Below are positions 19,046 through 27,947 of a stretch of 64,000 nt of DNA, piece after piece. The translations under genes were made by a program, and so were the position numbers. Under the pieces are notes generated by a model. The model did no database searches and had not been told where the DNA came from. It saw nothing but the letters and a program-made list of their open reading frames with translations. Within the stretch, counting starts at the first letter, position 1, and each line of letters begins with the position of its first letter. Source of the DNA: Nonlabens antarcticus (GTDB lineage: Bacteria > Bacteroidota > Bacteroidia > Flavobacteriales > Flavobacteriaceae); contig NZ_JADFCO010000056.1 in NCBI RefSeq assembly GCF_015356755.1, forward strand, positions 1-64,000, read 5' to 3'.

Positions 19046-20470
19046 ATGAAAAAGTATATAGGATCGATTTTCTTAATCAGCCTGCTGTGGGCTTGTAAGG
19101 AAGAGACTAAGATAGCAGAAAATTCATCTCAAGAAATTACAGAATACAAGCCCATCACTGATGAGAATTTGGAAAACGCAGTGATTTACGAGGCAAATAT
19201 CCGTCAGTATTCTGAGGCGGGAACTTTCAATGAATTTACTAAAGATATCCCACAGCTCAAGGAACTGGGCGTTAAGGTAATCTGGTTGATGCCCATTTTT
19301 CCTATTTCTGAAAAGAATAGAAAGGCAAAGGGTGATTTAATGGTCCACGATATCAAAGATGAAAATGAGCGCACTAAATATCTAGGCAGTTATTATGCCG
19401 TTGCAGATTATACAGGAATTAATCCAGATCTAGGTACAGAAGAAGATCTAGAGGCATTAATTAAAACAGCACACGATAACGGCATGTTTGTTATTCTGGA
19501 CTGGGTGGCAAACCATACGGGCTGGGATAACAAGTGGATTACAGAACATCCAGAATATTACACTAAAAATGAGGCCGGAGAAATCATTTTTCCAGCAGGA
19601 ACAGACTGGACAGACACGGCAGATCTGAATTACGACAATCTAGAATTGCGCAAGGCAATGATAGAATCCATGAAATACTGGGTAGAAAAACATAATATTG
19701 ACGGGTTTAGAAGTGATGTAGCTCATGAGGTCCCTACTGATTTTTGGAACGATGCCACGGCACAATTACAGGCTATCAAACCTTTGTTTATGCTAGCCGA
19801 AAGTGAGAAGAAAGATCTGTTTACAACAGCTTTTGATATGGGTTATAATTGGGAAGGACATCATTTAATGAATGAAATGGCGCAGGGAAAGCGAGATGTC
19901 ACTGCCTGGGATGAGTATATGGAAAGAAACGATACCGCTTATCAAAAGGATGATATTCTAATGAATTTTATCACAAACCATGACGAGAATTCCTGGAACG
20001 GGACAGTAAAAGAACGAATGGGTGATGCACAAGAATTAATGCTTGCATTTCAATATGTGATTCCCGGAATGCCATTGATTTATTCTGGTCAAGAATATGG
20101 TATGGATTACCGTTTGAAGTTTTTTGAAAAAGACAGTATCCCTAAAACGAAGGGAAAAGTGTGGGAGCAAATGAAAAAACTAGGCGAATTGAAGAAAAAT
20201 AATCCAGCACTAAATGGAGGAAAAAATGCTGCAGATTATAAGCGTCTTTCCACCAACGATGATAAAAAGATTTATGCTATCAGCCGTTCAAAAAACGGAA
20301 ATGAGATCTTCTTCATAGGTAATTTTTCTAAAAATTCAATCAAAACAAATGTCAATGGACTTAAAGGAGATTATCTCAATTTGATGTCTGGAACTACCGT
20401 AACTATTGATGGAAATTCTCCAACCGTATTGCGCAGTTATGAATACCTAATGTTAGAGCCCATTAAATAA
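19046..20470 (+). CDS. GH13 alpha-amylase lipoprotein
   Basis: A 474-residue GH13 enzyme with a short signal and Cys at about residue 17 (LLWAC). It has the barrel motifs NAVIYEANIRQYS and VIWLMPIFPIS. The nucleophile is Asp224 (GFRSD), the acid is Glu252 (LAESE) and the pair is His312-Asp313 (TNHDEN). The C-terminal beta domain is minimal. It is the last gene of the operon, 17 bp after the previous stop, with a strong terminator behind it. The three consecutive exported GH13 enzymes differ in domain make-up, so they probably split the work on linear, branched and short substrates. Confidence 0.92.
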   Translation: MKKYIGSIFLISLLWACKEETKIAENSSQEITEYKPITDENLENAVIYEANIRQYSEAGTFNEFTKDIPQLKELGVKVIWLMPIFPISEKNRKAKGDLMVHDIKDENERTKYLGSYYAVADYTGINPDLGTEEDLEALIKTAHDNGMFVILDWVANHTGWDNKWITEHPEYYTKNEAGEIIFPAGTDWTDTADLNYDNLELRKAMIESMKYWVEKHNIDGFRSDVAHEVPTDFWNDATAQLQAIKPLFMLAESEKKDLFTTAFDMGYNWEGHHLMNEMAQGKRDVTAWDEYMERNDTAYQKDDILMNFITNHDENSWNGTVKERMGDAQELMLAFQYVIPGMPLIYSGQEYGMDYRLKFFEKDSIPKTKGKVWEQMKKLGELKKNNPALNGGKNAADYKRLSTNDDKKIYAISRSKNGNEIFFIGNFSKNSIKTNVNGLKGDYLNLMSGTTVTIDGNSPTVLRSYEYLMLEPIK

Positions 20471-20492
20471 TTAGCCAATTGTTTGAATGAAA

Positions 20493-20524
20493 AAGCCGCA
20501 GGAATTAATTCTTGCGGCTTTTGT
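20493..20524 (+). terminator. Rho-independent terminator of the maltose operon
   Basis: A long stem AAGCCGCA...TGCGGCTT continues with GAAT/ATTC and is followed by TTTT. It lies 22 bp after the last GH13 stop codon. Confidence 0.9.
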
Positions 20525-20543
20525 GTTTGAATTGAATTGTACT

Positions 20544-20729
20544 TTAAACTTGGTCAGTGTCTTTACGATATTTGATAAGGGATATTCCAGCAAAGAAGAA
20601 TATTATTCCAAGGATAATACAGGGCCATTGCCCTGCGCCTAAAGCCATACTTCCAAATGCAGAGAGTGTTCCTAATACTAGTGCGATCGCGCCGCCTACA
20701 GTCATTATCAATCCTAATATTTTAATCAT
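20544..20729 (-). CDS. Small two-helix membrane protein
   Basis: 61 residues with two hydrophobic helices (residues about 4-30 and 35-52) and a positively charged C-terminus (KYRKDTDQV). Length, composition and the Gly-rich first helix look like a family of short inner-membrane proteins I associate with Flavobacteriia, with no assigned function. It is convergent with the maltose operon, with the terminator in between. Confidence 0.65.
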   Translation of the reverse strand: MIKILGLIMTVGGAIALVLGTLSAFGSMALGAGQWPCIILGIIFFFAGISLIKYRKDTDQV

Positions 20730-20879
20730 GGTGGTTGTTTAATTTTATCAAATCTATAATAATGCCGGCATAAATTGTTTGATTTAACGTGTATTTAGAA
20801 ATTATCCAGAGGCTTAACTGGTTATGTATGATACCGTGAAGACTCAATTATTGTAATTTGGCACTCTAAATTCTATAAA

Positions 20880-21215
20880 ATGGACAAAACATATTACGAC
20901 CCTAAGGACTTAAAGAAATTTGGTAAAATAACAGAGTGGAGTGAAGGCCTAGGGAATAAATTTTTCGATTACTACGGGAGTGTTTTTGAGGAAGGCGAGC
21001 TAACCGCCAGAGAAAAATCCTTAATAGCACTAGCTGTTTCTCATGCCGTGCAGTGTCCCTATTGTATAGATGCCTACACCAGCGATACTTTAAAACGCGG
21101 TGTAACTAAAGAACAAATGATGGAAGCGATTCACGTCGCGGGAGCCATTAAGGGAGGTGCAACTCTCGTTCATGGTGTTCAAATGATGAATAAAGTAAAC
21201 AAGCTAGAAATGTAG
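20880..21215 (+). CDS. AhpD-like (carboxymuconolactone decarboxylase) protein, arsenosugar-cluster type
   Basis: 111 residues of the AhpD/CMD fold. The redox motif is CPYCIDAY at about residues 59-66, preceded by REKSLIALAVSHAVQ and followed by GVTKEQMMEAIHVAGAIKGGATLVHG. This matches the small peroxidase-like proteins that accompany arsenosugar radical SAM genes. It precedes the arsS-like gene by about 310 bp, so the two may share a pathway but need not share a transcript. Function is inferred from family and neighbour. Confidence 0.85.
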   Translation: MDKTYYDPKDLKKFGKITEWSEGLGNKFFDYYGSVFEEGELTAREKSLIALAVSHAVQCPYCIDAYTSDTLKRGVTKEQMMEAIHVAGAIKGGATLVHGVQMMNKVNKLEM

Positions 21216-21494
21216 CAACTCGAGTTTTTGCTGTATCAGCAACCTACCTGAATTGATTTGTCTGGGATTTTCTCAAGTTGTGAGAATAGTATTTCAAATA
21301 AAATAGCAGGAGTTGCTGCTTTCATCCATAGATTAAAACTGAGTCGTTTTTCATTTAATAGAAATGGACTGAATTTTGATCAATAATATCAAGTTTGTAG
21401 TTTTAAGGTTTGTAATGTTCAATTTCAGAATCGACTACATAATGATTATTTATCCTACGATTTTTAGAGATAGCGATATTCTAAAACTCAGATG
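21216..21494. other. Non-coding gap between AhpD-like gene and arsS
   Basis: AT-rich sequence with no convincing reading frame. No strong terminator is seen after the AhpD-like gene. The promoter of arsS probably lies in its second half, next to the perfect inverted repeat at 21495-21515. Confidence 0.5.
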
Positions 21495-21515
21495 GCATAT
21501 TTATCGTAAATATGC
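21495..21515. promoter_or_regulatory. Perfect inverted repeat upstream of arsS
   Basis: GCATATTTA-TCG-TAAATATGC, a 9-bp perfect dyad with a 3-nt centre, 12 bp before the first possible arsS start. Its AT-rich dyad shape suits a repressor operator such as an ArsR-type site, but no regulator gene is adjacent. Confidence 0.5.
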
Positions 21516-21527
21516 ATTCGCTAGTTA

Positions 21528-22652
21528 ATGATGGACTTAGTCCATCTGCTAAATAATTTCAATTCTACAAACACCCTTATGAGTGTAGCTGTCAATACTA
21601 AAAAATCACTAAAAAAAAGGGATGCAGATCTCGCCAATATCAATAAGCAAATGGAGGTTCTAAATGGCGAACCGTTTTCAAACGGCGAACTACCTTCTTT
21701 TGCTAAAAAGATAAAGGAGACGAATCAATTCCCCTTAAGACCTAAAACGCTAGAGATTTTACAAGTGAATGTAGGTTACATGTGCAACCAGGTGTGTGCG
21801 CATTGCCACGTGGATGCAGGTCCAGATCGCAAGGAAATTATGACACGTGACACCATGCGTCAGATATTAGATGTTATTAAAACTACAGAGGCGCATACAT
21901 TAGACCTTACTGGAGGAGCTCCAGAAATGAATCCAGATTTTGAATGGTTTGTGGAAGAAGCCGCTAAAGCTGGAATCCAAGACTTTATCGTCCGGTCTAA
22001 CCTAACTATAATCCGCGCTAATAAAAAGTATTACCACTTACCTGATTTTTTCAAAAAGCACAATATCCATGTTATTTCCTCCATGCCACACTGGACAAAG
22101 GGGAAAACAGACAAGCAACGTGGTGATGGTGTTTTTGACAAGTCGATTAAAGCATTACAGGAACTGAATGACCGTGGTTACGGCCTGCCAGATAGCAGTT
22201 TGAGATTAGATTTAGTGTATAATCCCAATGGCGCTTATTTACCTGGTGATCAGGCCAGTATGGAGAAAGAAATGAAATCCAGACTCATGGAAGATTTTGG
22301 AATTCAATTCCATAATTTATTCGCCATAACTAATCTACCGATTGCTCGCTTTCTTGACTATTTAGTTGCTAGTGAGAATTACGAAGATTATATGTATGCT
22401 TTAGTAGAGGCCTACAATCCGGCCGCAGTAAAGAATGTAATGTGCACAAATACCATCTCCATTTCTTGGGATGGCTGGTTGTACGATTGCGATTTTAACC
22501 AGATGTTAGACCTGAAAGTGGACAATAAAATCCAGCATATCAAGGATTATAATGAAGATTTGCTTAACGACCGCATTATTCAGATTTCTCAACACTGCTA
22601 CGGTTGTACAGCTGGTGCAGGAAGTAGTTGTCAGGGAACTGTTGCAGATTAG
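21528..22652 (+). CDS. arsS: Arsenosugar biosynthesis radical SAM protein ArsS
   Basis: A radical SAM enzyme of up to 374 residues. The cluster motif is CNQVCAHC (CxxxCxxC) in VGYMCNQVCAHCHVDAGPDR. It has the SAM-binding LDLTGGAPEMNP, and the DUF3641-type C-terminal half ends in a Cys-rich CYGCTAGAGSSCQG. ArsS builds the arsenosugar adenosyl intermediate by radical chemistry. Cys is present where some homologues carry selenocysteine. The start is uncertain: Met codons at 21528, 21531 and 21579 are possible, and the last (MSVAVNTKKS) fits homologue length best. No arsenite methyltransferase gene is visible nearby. Confidence 0.88.
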   Translation: MMDLVHLLNNFNSTNTLMSVAVNTKKSLKKRDADLANINKQMEVLNGEPFSNGELPSFAKKIKETNQFPLRPKTLEILQVNVGYMCNQVCAHCHVDAGPDRKEIMTRDTMRQILDVIKTTEAHTLDLTGGAPEMNPDFEWFVEEAAKAGIQDFIVRSNLTIIRANKKYYHLPDFFKKHNIHVISSMPHWTKGKTDKQRGDGVFDKSIKALQELNDRGYGLPDSSLRLDLVYNPNGAYLPGDQASMEKEMKSRLMEDFGIQFHNLFAITNLPIARFLDYLVASENYEDYMYALVEAYNPAAVKNVMCTNTISISWDGWLYDCDFNQMLDLKVDNKIQHIKDYNEDLLNDRIIQISQHCYGCTAGAGSSCQGTVAD

Positions 22653-22743
22653 TTGATCATTGATTAGAATTAATAAGAAAAGCTGATGAGTCGTTTAAAC
22701 TGAATCAGAATTCATGCTCATGAGTGCTGTTTAATATTATTAG

Positions 22744-22947
22744 ATGTTCAGAATATTCCCATATTGGTTTTGGAAAATAATGGTCGGCTTGTGGAGCTTA
22801 GCGTTGATGCTGGTTGTGTATGAACTGATTTTTGAAACGCCAACCTGGAAACACCTAACACTGTCATTCCTTTATATTTCAGGAATCTTTTGGGTCGCTA
22901 AACACTTTGGTTGGATTTCATGGAACAAGAACAAGTCAAATAATTGA
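22744..22947 (+). CDS. Small membrane protein of the ars cluster (copy 1)
   Basis: 67 residues with two hydrophobic helices (about 10-29 and 37-52) and the N-terminal pattern FPYWFWKIMV. The same pattern (IPKWFWQILV) starts the small protein at 23454-23639, so the two are probably distant paralogues flanking the rhodanese gene. Function is unknown. The 15-bp gap to the rhodanese gene suggests one transcript. Confidence 0.6.
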   Translation: MFRIFPYWFWKIMVGLWSLALMLVVYELIFETPTWKHLTLSFLYISGIFWVAKHFGWISWNKNKSNN

Positions 22948-22962
22948 AAGTAGATTGAGGTA

Positions 22963-23457
22963 ATGAAGATTTTGATAGTTGCATTTTTAACTCTGTTTGG
23001 TTCCGCTTTCGCGAAAGCGCAATCCATAGACAACCTTTTAAAACAATACAATCACCATAGTGTTCCTTACATATCTGTGCAAGAACTCTCAATGGATTAT
23101 GAAGATTATGTGATACTTGACACGAGGAAAAAAGAGGAATTTGATGTGAGTCACTTACCTAATGCTATCTGGGTAGGTGAGAAATGGGAACCTACCGCAC
23201 GGTGGGGACATGACGCTACAATCGCCGTGTATTGCAGCGTGGGAATACGTAGTGAAGATTATGGTGAGCAGATGCAAGAGGCTGGCTTTTCTAAAGTAAG
23301 AAATCTTTATGGGAGTATATTTGCGTGGAAAGATGCCGGTTTTAAGCTGGTAGATTCTGCGGGAAAAGCAACAGAAAATGTCCATACTTATTCTAAAACA
23401 TGGGCAAAATATCTAAAGACGGGTAACAAGAAATACGGAAATAATTTAAAGGATTGA
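22963..23457 (+). CDS. Exported rhodanese-like sulfurtransferase
   Basis: 164 residues. The signal peptide ends GSAFAKAQ, coded by the palindrome repeat. A single rhodanese domain follows (DYVILDTRKKEEFDVSHLPNAIWVG, active-site loop CSVGIRS, then GFSKVRNLYGSIFAW). It is periplasmic by inference. Rhodanese genes beside arsS suggest persulfide or thiol chemistry connected with arsenic, but the substrate cannot be read from sequence. The stop overlaps the start of the next small membrane protein by 4 bp. Confidence 0.85.
   Translation: MKILIVAFLTLFGSAFAKAQSIDNLLKQYNHHSVPYISVQELSMDYEDYVILDTRKKEEFDVSHLPNAIWVGEKWEPTARWGHDATIAVYCSVGIRSEDYGEQMQEAGFSKVRNLYGSIFAWKDAGFKLVDSAGKATENVHTYSKTWAKYLKTGNKKYGNNLKD
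23004..23019. repeat. 16-bp palindrome copy 5 (coding, AFAKA frame)
   Basis: Exact copy coding the signal-peptide end SAFAKAQ of the rhodanese. Confidence 0.95.
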
Positions 23458-23639
23458 TGATAGATATTCCTAAATGGTTTTGGCAAATTTTAGTTTTCAC
23501 AAGTTTAATAGGCAGTGGTTTTACGCTGTATTTAATGGCTACTGGAGAAAAAGATCGCAGTTATATCTGGTATCTATTTTTGTTCCTGACATCCCTTTGG
23601 TTTGCATTACGTCAAGTGCGCAAGAGTAACACAGACTAA
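23454..23639 (+). CDS. Small membrane protein of the ars cluster (copy 2)
   Basis: 61 residues with two hydrophobic helices and a charged tail (RQVRKSNTD). It shares the xPxWFWxIxV opening with the protein at 22744-22947. It overlaps the rhodanese stop by 4 bp (ATGATAG junction), so it is translationally coupled to that gene. No known function. Confidence 0.6.
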   Translation: MMIDIPKWFWQILVFTSLIGSGFTLYLMATGEKDRSYIWYLFLFLTSLWFALRQVRKSNTD

Positions 23640-23851
23640 AACCAAGGAATCTTTTTTTTCGTTTATATTTTTTTATTATAATTTGAAATATATTTTTAAA
23701 CATTGCTTTAAAATTGATGTGTATTTATAGGGTACTGTTTTAGCTAATATTGATTTCTATCACCTAACTACAATACTTTAGTTTACTATTGTAATAGAGT
23801 TGTAATTATTTTGAATCCATCAGCTTGAGTTTAAATATCATTTAACCACTT

Positions 23852-24541
23852 ATCAAAGACCAACGTTCAACAACCGCTATTCTTGTCTTTGCCCAAACGG
23901 CAGCGGCAGATGCTACCCAAAAGCCGATCGCCCATAATGGTGAATTGATGCAGGTATTGAATGACCGCATACTTCAAACGGTTAAAAAAAGCGGTCTTGA
24001 TTTTTACCATTATTCTGAAAAAGAACAATACGGCATCGGTTTTGGGAATCGGTTTTCAAACGCTATTCAAGATGTCTTTGATAAAGGCTATGAACATGTA
24101 ATATGTTTAGGAAATGATACACCACAGCTGCGTGTAGCTCAAATCCATACAGCCTTAGACTGTCTGCATAATGGTATTGCTGTTAATGGACCATCGCTGG
24201 ACGGTGGTTTCTATCTAATGGGGATTTCTAAATCTCAATTTGATAAACAACACTTTGAAAATTTACCATGGCAAACTTCAAACCTTGCCGCCGCTTATTT
24301 AAAATTCCTTGATAAATCAGGAATTGAGGTAAAAATACTGGAGCACCTCGCAGACTTAGACTCTACAGAAGATATCCATAGATTTCTAAACGGGTGTGAT
24401 CAAAGATCGATCATCATTCAATTGATCCTAGGAACTTTAACTCTCGTACAAAATTCAAATCATTTTTTACCTACAAGAAAACCAGCCTCTGTCATCTTCA
24501 GAGCTATTTACAATAAAGGGTCGCCGCTTCTTGCCGCTTAA
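23852..24541 (+). CDS. TIGR04282/DUF2064-type arsenosugar glycosyltransferase, start codon unclear
   Basis: From TTAILVFAQ to IYNKGSPLL the frame reads as a complete DUF2064/TIGR04282-like protein: CLGNDTPQLR, NGPSLDGGFYLMGI and FENLPWQT, with the family's C-terminal AIYNKGSP. The frame is open from 23846 (stop at 23843), yet it has no ATG, GTG or TTG before 23945-23950. A start there would remove the first beta strand (AILVFAQ) and the following loop. Possible explanations are a non-canonical start (ATC at 23852), a mutated start or a sequence error. The expected role is a nucleotide-sugar-type transferase of the arsenosugar pathway. Boundaries are approximate. Confidence 0.7.
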   Translation: MKDQRSTTAILVFAQTAAADATQKPIAHNGELMQVLNDRILQTVKKSGLDFYHYSEKEQYGIGFGNRFSNAIQDVFDKGYEHVICLGNDTPQLRVAQIHTALDCLHNGIAVNGPSLDGGFYLMGISKSQFDKQHFENLPWQTSNLAAAYLKFLDKSGIEVKILEHLADLDSTEDIHRFLNGCDQRSIIIQLILGTLTLVQNSNHFLPTRKPASVIFRAIYNKGSPLLAA

Positions 24542-24591
24542 TTTCCAGCCGTAAGGCAAATTATTTTTCAACCTTTTATTTATTCCATTAC

Positions 24592-27500
24592 ATGAAGAGA
24601 ATTACTCTACTCATGTTACTCCTGTGTTGTTTCACGGGTGTAGCACAAATAACAATAACCGGTACCATCACAGATACTACCGGTAACCCCATCGCCTTTG
24701 TAAATATATCTGAGCGAGGGACACAAAACGGAACTACCAGTAATGCAAATGGTAGTTATTCCTTAACTGTCGCAGATAGTGCGATCCTTAATTTTTCCTA
24801 TGTTGGGTACGAGCCACAAAGTCGAGTGGCTAATGGTACAACCTTAAATGTGACCCTGCAAGAAGGCGACTCTTTGAACGAGATCATTGTAACGGCACTA
24901 GGAGTGAAACGACAAGAACGAGAATTAGGTTATGCGGTGCAAACCCTGGATGAAGAAGATATTCAGGAAGTAAAAGCTGTTAATCTAGTCGACAATCTGG
25001 CTGGAAAGATAGCTGGAATTACAGTGACCCAAGGAGCAACGGGAGTAGGATCTACTTCAAAAATTACCATAAGAGGAGAGGCCAGTTTTTCAAATAACAA
25101 CCCATTATTTATTGTTGACGGTACTCCTGTGAACAATAATTCTATTTTCAATTTTACGAATGAAGCAGCCGCTGGATTTCAAGAAATAGATTTTGGGAAC
25201 GGTGCTGGAGAAATCAATCAGGATGACATAGGTAGTATTTCTGTTTTGAAAGGTCCTGCAGCAGCAGCCCTTTACGGAACCCGCGCTGCTAATGGCGCCA
25301 TTATTATTGAAACTAAAAATGGAGGTAAAAAACGTGGGCTGGGCATTTCTTATAACACGAGTTTCTTTATGGATACCGCTTTTCAACTTCCAGAATTCCA
25401 AAACGAATATGGTCAAGGAAACAGTGGTCAATTTGAATACGTTGATGGACTGGGAGGCGGTATCAATGATAACATTTCATATTCCTGGGGACCTAGACTG
25501 GATCAGGGAATCTTGATTGCTCAATTTGATAGTCCTGTTACTTTACCTGATGGGACAGTCGCTCGCGGTGGGGATACCTCACTTTATAGTGGACTCCCTA
25601 TAACCCCAACAGAGTTCAAAAGTCACCCAGACAATCTCAAAAATTTCTATGAAACGGGTTACACTGCTATTAATAACATTGCTGTCAGTAATGGTTTTGA
25701 AAAAGGAGATTATCGTTTGAGTTTTACAGATTTGCGCAGTGAGAGTATTATTCCAGGTGTCAACCTAGATCGCCAGACAGTGGCTGCGAAACTCAATTTT
25801 AGACCTAGCGACAAAACAAGCATTAACGGTAGCGTTAATTATGTGAACAGCGCATCAGACAACAGACCATCGAATGGCTATGGAAGTGAGAATGTAAATT
25901 ATTCACTAGTAGCATGGGGACCTCGCTCTTTAAATATTGAAAATTTGAAAGATTACTGGCAGCCTGGATTAGAGGGTGTGCAGCAGTATTCCTTCAACTA
26001 TACATTTTTTGATAATCCATATTTTATATTGAAAGAAAACAGAAACAGTTTTGGCCGTGATAGGGTATTTGGAAATATTTCATTGACTCAGGAATTGACG
26101 CCAGAGTTGACAGCAACCGTTCGGACAGGAATGGATTACAGCAATGAAAAACGACGTTTTTTACGTAACTATTCTTCCAATCGATTCCGCAATGGAGCTT
26201 ATGCAGAGCATGACGTATTTTACAGGGAAATCAATACAGACTTCTTGTTGAATTATAAAAAGCAATTTGGTAATGTGAGTTTTGATGCGAGTGTAGGTGG
26301 GAATAGACTTTCTCAAACGGCTCAAACGACCCAGACTCAAACGACCAGTCTTGCGCAACCGGGAATCTTCTCATTGAATAATGCAGCGAGTCCCATCGAG
26401 ACTTTTGGATTTACATCAGAGAAACGAATTAATAGCTTTTACGCTTTCGCGAAAGCGGGATATAAAAACTTTTTATACCTAGACGTCACCGCTAGAAACG
26501 ACTGGTCCAGTGCACTTGCAACACCATTCACGGCTGATAACACCTCATTTTTTTATCCGTCAGTATCAACAAGTTTTATCTTAAGTAACGTCGTGGACTT
26601 ACCTAGAGTGATCGACTTTGCAAAAATCAGGGCGAGTTATGCAACCGTTGGAAATGATGCAGACCCATACCAAACCCAAGGAACTTTCCTGTCGCAAACA
26701 CCCGTGAACTCTCAACCTACATTTACCAACCAGGATTTTATCCCTAATGCAAACTTGAAACCAGAGCGCACTTCTAGTGTGGAATTAGGGTTTGATGTGC
26801 GTTTGTTAAAGCAGCGATTAAATGTTGATTTCACCTATTATAATGCAGTAACTGACGATCAGATTCTATCATTACCTATTGCCATATCATCGGGATTTGG
26901 CCAGCAAGTGATTAACGGTGGGTCTGTGAGAAATCAAGGAATCGAGATCGTATTGAATGCCATACCGGTACGAACAGATAATTTTGAATGGAGTAGTACC
27001 GTTAATTTTGCTAGAAGTCGTGCGATCGTGGAAGACTTACCACAAGATGACGGTAGGTTGACTTTAGGTTTTTCAAGAGTTTATGACAATGCAGATCAAA
27101 CGGTTTTCCATCAAGTGGAAGAAGGTGGTCGCATAGGTGATTTATATGGAACAGGTTACCGCCGCAATGAGAATGGCGATTTTATACTTACAGAAGCTGG
27201 TCGATTTATCGCAGATCCAGAACTTAAAAAATTGGGAAACTACAATGCTGATTTCACGGTAGGTTTCAATAACACATTTACCTATAAACAGTTTGATGCT
27301 TCTTTCTTATTTGACTGGAGACAAGGTGGGATTTTAGTTTCTAGAACTTTAGCGCTAGGTGCTGTAGCGGGTCAATTGAAAGATACATCCTTCAGACCTG
27401 AAGAAGGAATTGTTGCTAACGGAGTCGTAAATACAGGAACCGCAGACAATCCGGTTTATGTTCAAAACACCACGGCAGTAACTGCTGAAAGTTATTACAG

Positions 27501-27798
27501 ACAGTTTTATGATCGAAATCACGAGGAAAATAATGTATATGATGCGAGCTATCTAAAGCTGCGTCAGTTTTCCATAGGTTATAATTTTGAGTTGGGTGAA
27601 GGAGCCTTAGGAGTCTTTACTTCTGGTGCATCGATGAGAGTTTCATTGATCGGTAGAAATTTATTTGCCTTGAGTGAAATCCCGCATTTTGATCCAGAGC
27701 AACTGGCTGTTCAAGGTCAAGGTTTTGTAAATGGTGTCGAAGACATGTCATATTCCTCTACCAGAAGTATCGGTATAAAAGCTGGAATTAATTTTTAA
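24592..27798 (+). CDS. SusC/RagA-family TonB-linked outer-membrane transporter (second copy)
   Basis: A 1068-residue protein. The signal peptide ends GVAQ. A carboxypeptidase-like domain (GTTSNANGSYSLTV, FSYVGYEPQ) precedes a plug with ITVTQGATGVGSTSKITIRGEA-type sequence, NPLFIVDGTP and VLKGPAAAALYGTRAANG. A 22-strand-type barrel ends GIKAGINF. It is only distantly similar to the maltodextrin SusC in this window, so it has a different ligand. It is followed by its SusD partner. The palindrome repeat codes YAFAKAGYK in a barrel strand. The position behind the arsS group raises the possibility of an arsenic- or sugar-related substrate, which is inference only. Confidence 0.93.
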   Translation: MKRITLLMLLLCCFTGVAQITITGTITDTTGNPIAFVNISERGTQNGTTSNANGSYSLTVADSAILNFSYVGYEPQSRVANGTTLNVTLQEGDSLNEIIVTALGVKRQERELGYAVQTLDEEDIQEVKAVNLVDNLAGKIAGITVTQGATGVGSTSKITIRGEASFSNNNPLFIVDGTPVNNNSIFNFTNEAAAGFQEIDFGNGAGEINQDDIGSISVLKGPAAAALYGTRAANGAIIIETKNGGKKRGLGISYNTSFFMDTAFQLPEFQNEYGQGNSGQFEYVDGLGGGINDNISYSWGPRLDQGILIAQFDSPVTLPDGTVARGGDTSLYSGLPITPTEFKSHPDNLKNFYETGYTAINNIAVSNGFEKGDYRLSFTDLRSESIIPGVNLDRQTVAAKLNFRPSDKTSINGSVNYVNSASDNRPSNGYGSENVNYSLVAWGPRSLNIENLKDYWQPGLEGVQQYSFNYTFFDNPYFILKENRNSFGRDRVFGNISLTQELTPELTATVRTGMDYSNEKRRFLRNYSSNRFRNGAYAEHDVFYREINTDFLLNYKKQFGNVSFDASVGGNRLSQTAQTTQTQTTSLAQPGIFSLNNAASPIETFGFTSEKRINSFYAFAKAGYKNFLYLDVTARNDWSSALATPFTADNTSFFYPSVSTSFILSNVVDLPRVIDFAKIRASYATVGNDADPYQTQGTFLSQTPVNSQPTFTNQDFIPNANLKPERTSSVELGFDVRLLKQRLNVDFTYYNAVTDDQILSLPIAISSGFGQQVINGGSVRNQGIEIVLNAIPVRTDNFEWSSTVNFARSRAIVEDLPQDDGRLTLGFSRVYDNADQTVFHQVEEGGRIGDLYGTGYRRNENGDFILTEAGRFIADPELKKLGNYNADFTVGFNNTFTYKQFDASFLFDWRQGGILVSRTLALGAVAGQLKDTSFRPEEGIVANGVVNTGTADNPVYVQNTTAVTAESYYRQFYDRNHEENNVYDASYLKLRQFSIGYNFELGEGALGVFTSGASMRVSLIGRNLFALSEIPHFDPEQLAVQGQGFVNGVEDMSYSSTRSIGIKAGINF
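26442..26457. repeat. 16-bp palindrome copy 6 (coding, AFAKA frame)
   Basis: Exact copy coding AFAKA within SFYAFAKAGYKNF of the second SusC. The alternating pattern is compatible with a transmembrane beta strand. Confidence 0.95.
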
Positions 27799-27947
27799 AA
27801 GAAAATCAATATCATGGATGTAAACCACAGCATAGCTGGATTTTAATCGATTGATTTTAAAATACTTAATAAGGCCTTATTTTTTTTAAAAGCTTCCCCT
27901 TTTTGGAAAATGTTCGCATGATAATAAGGCTTACACAATATATAAAA

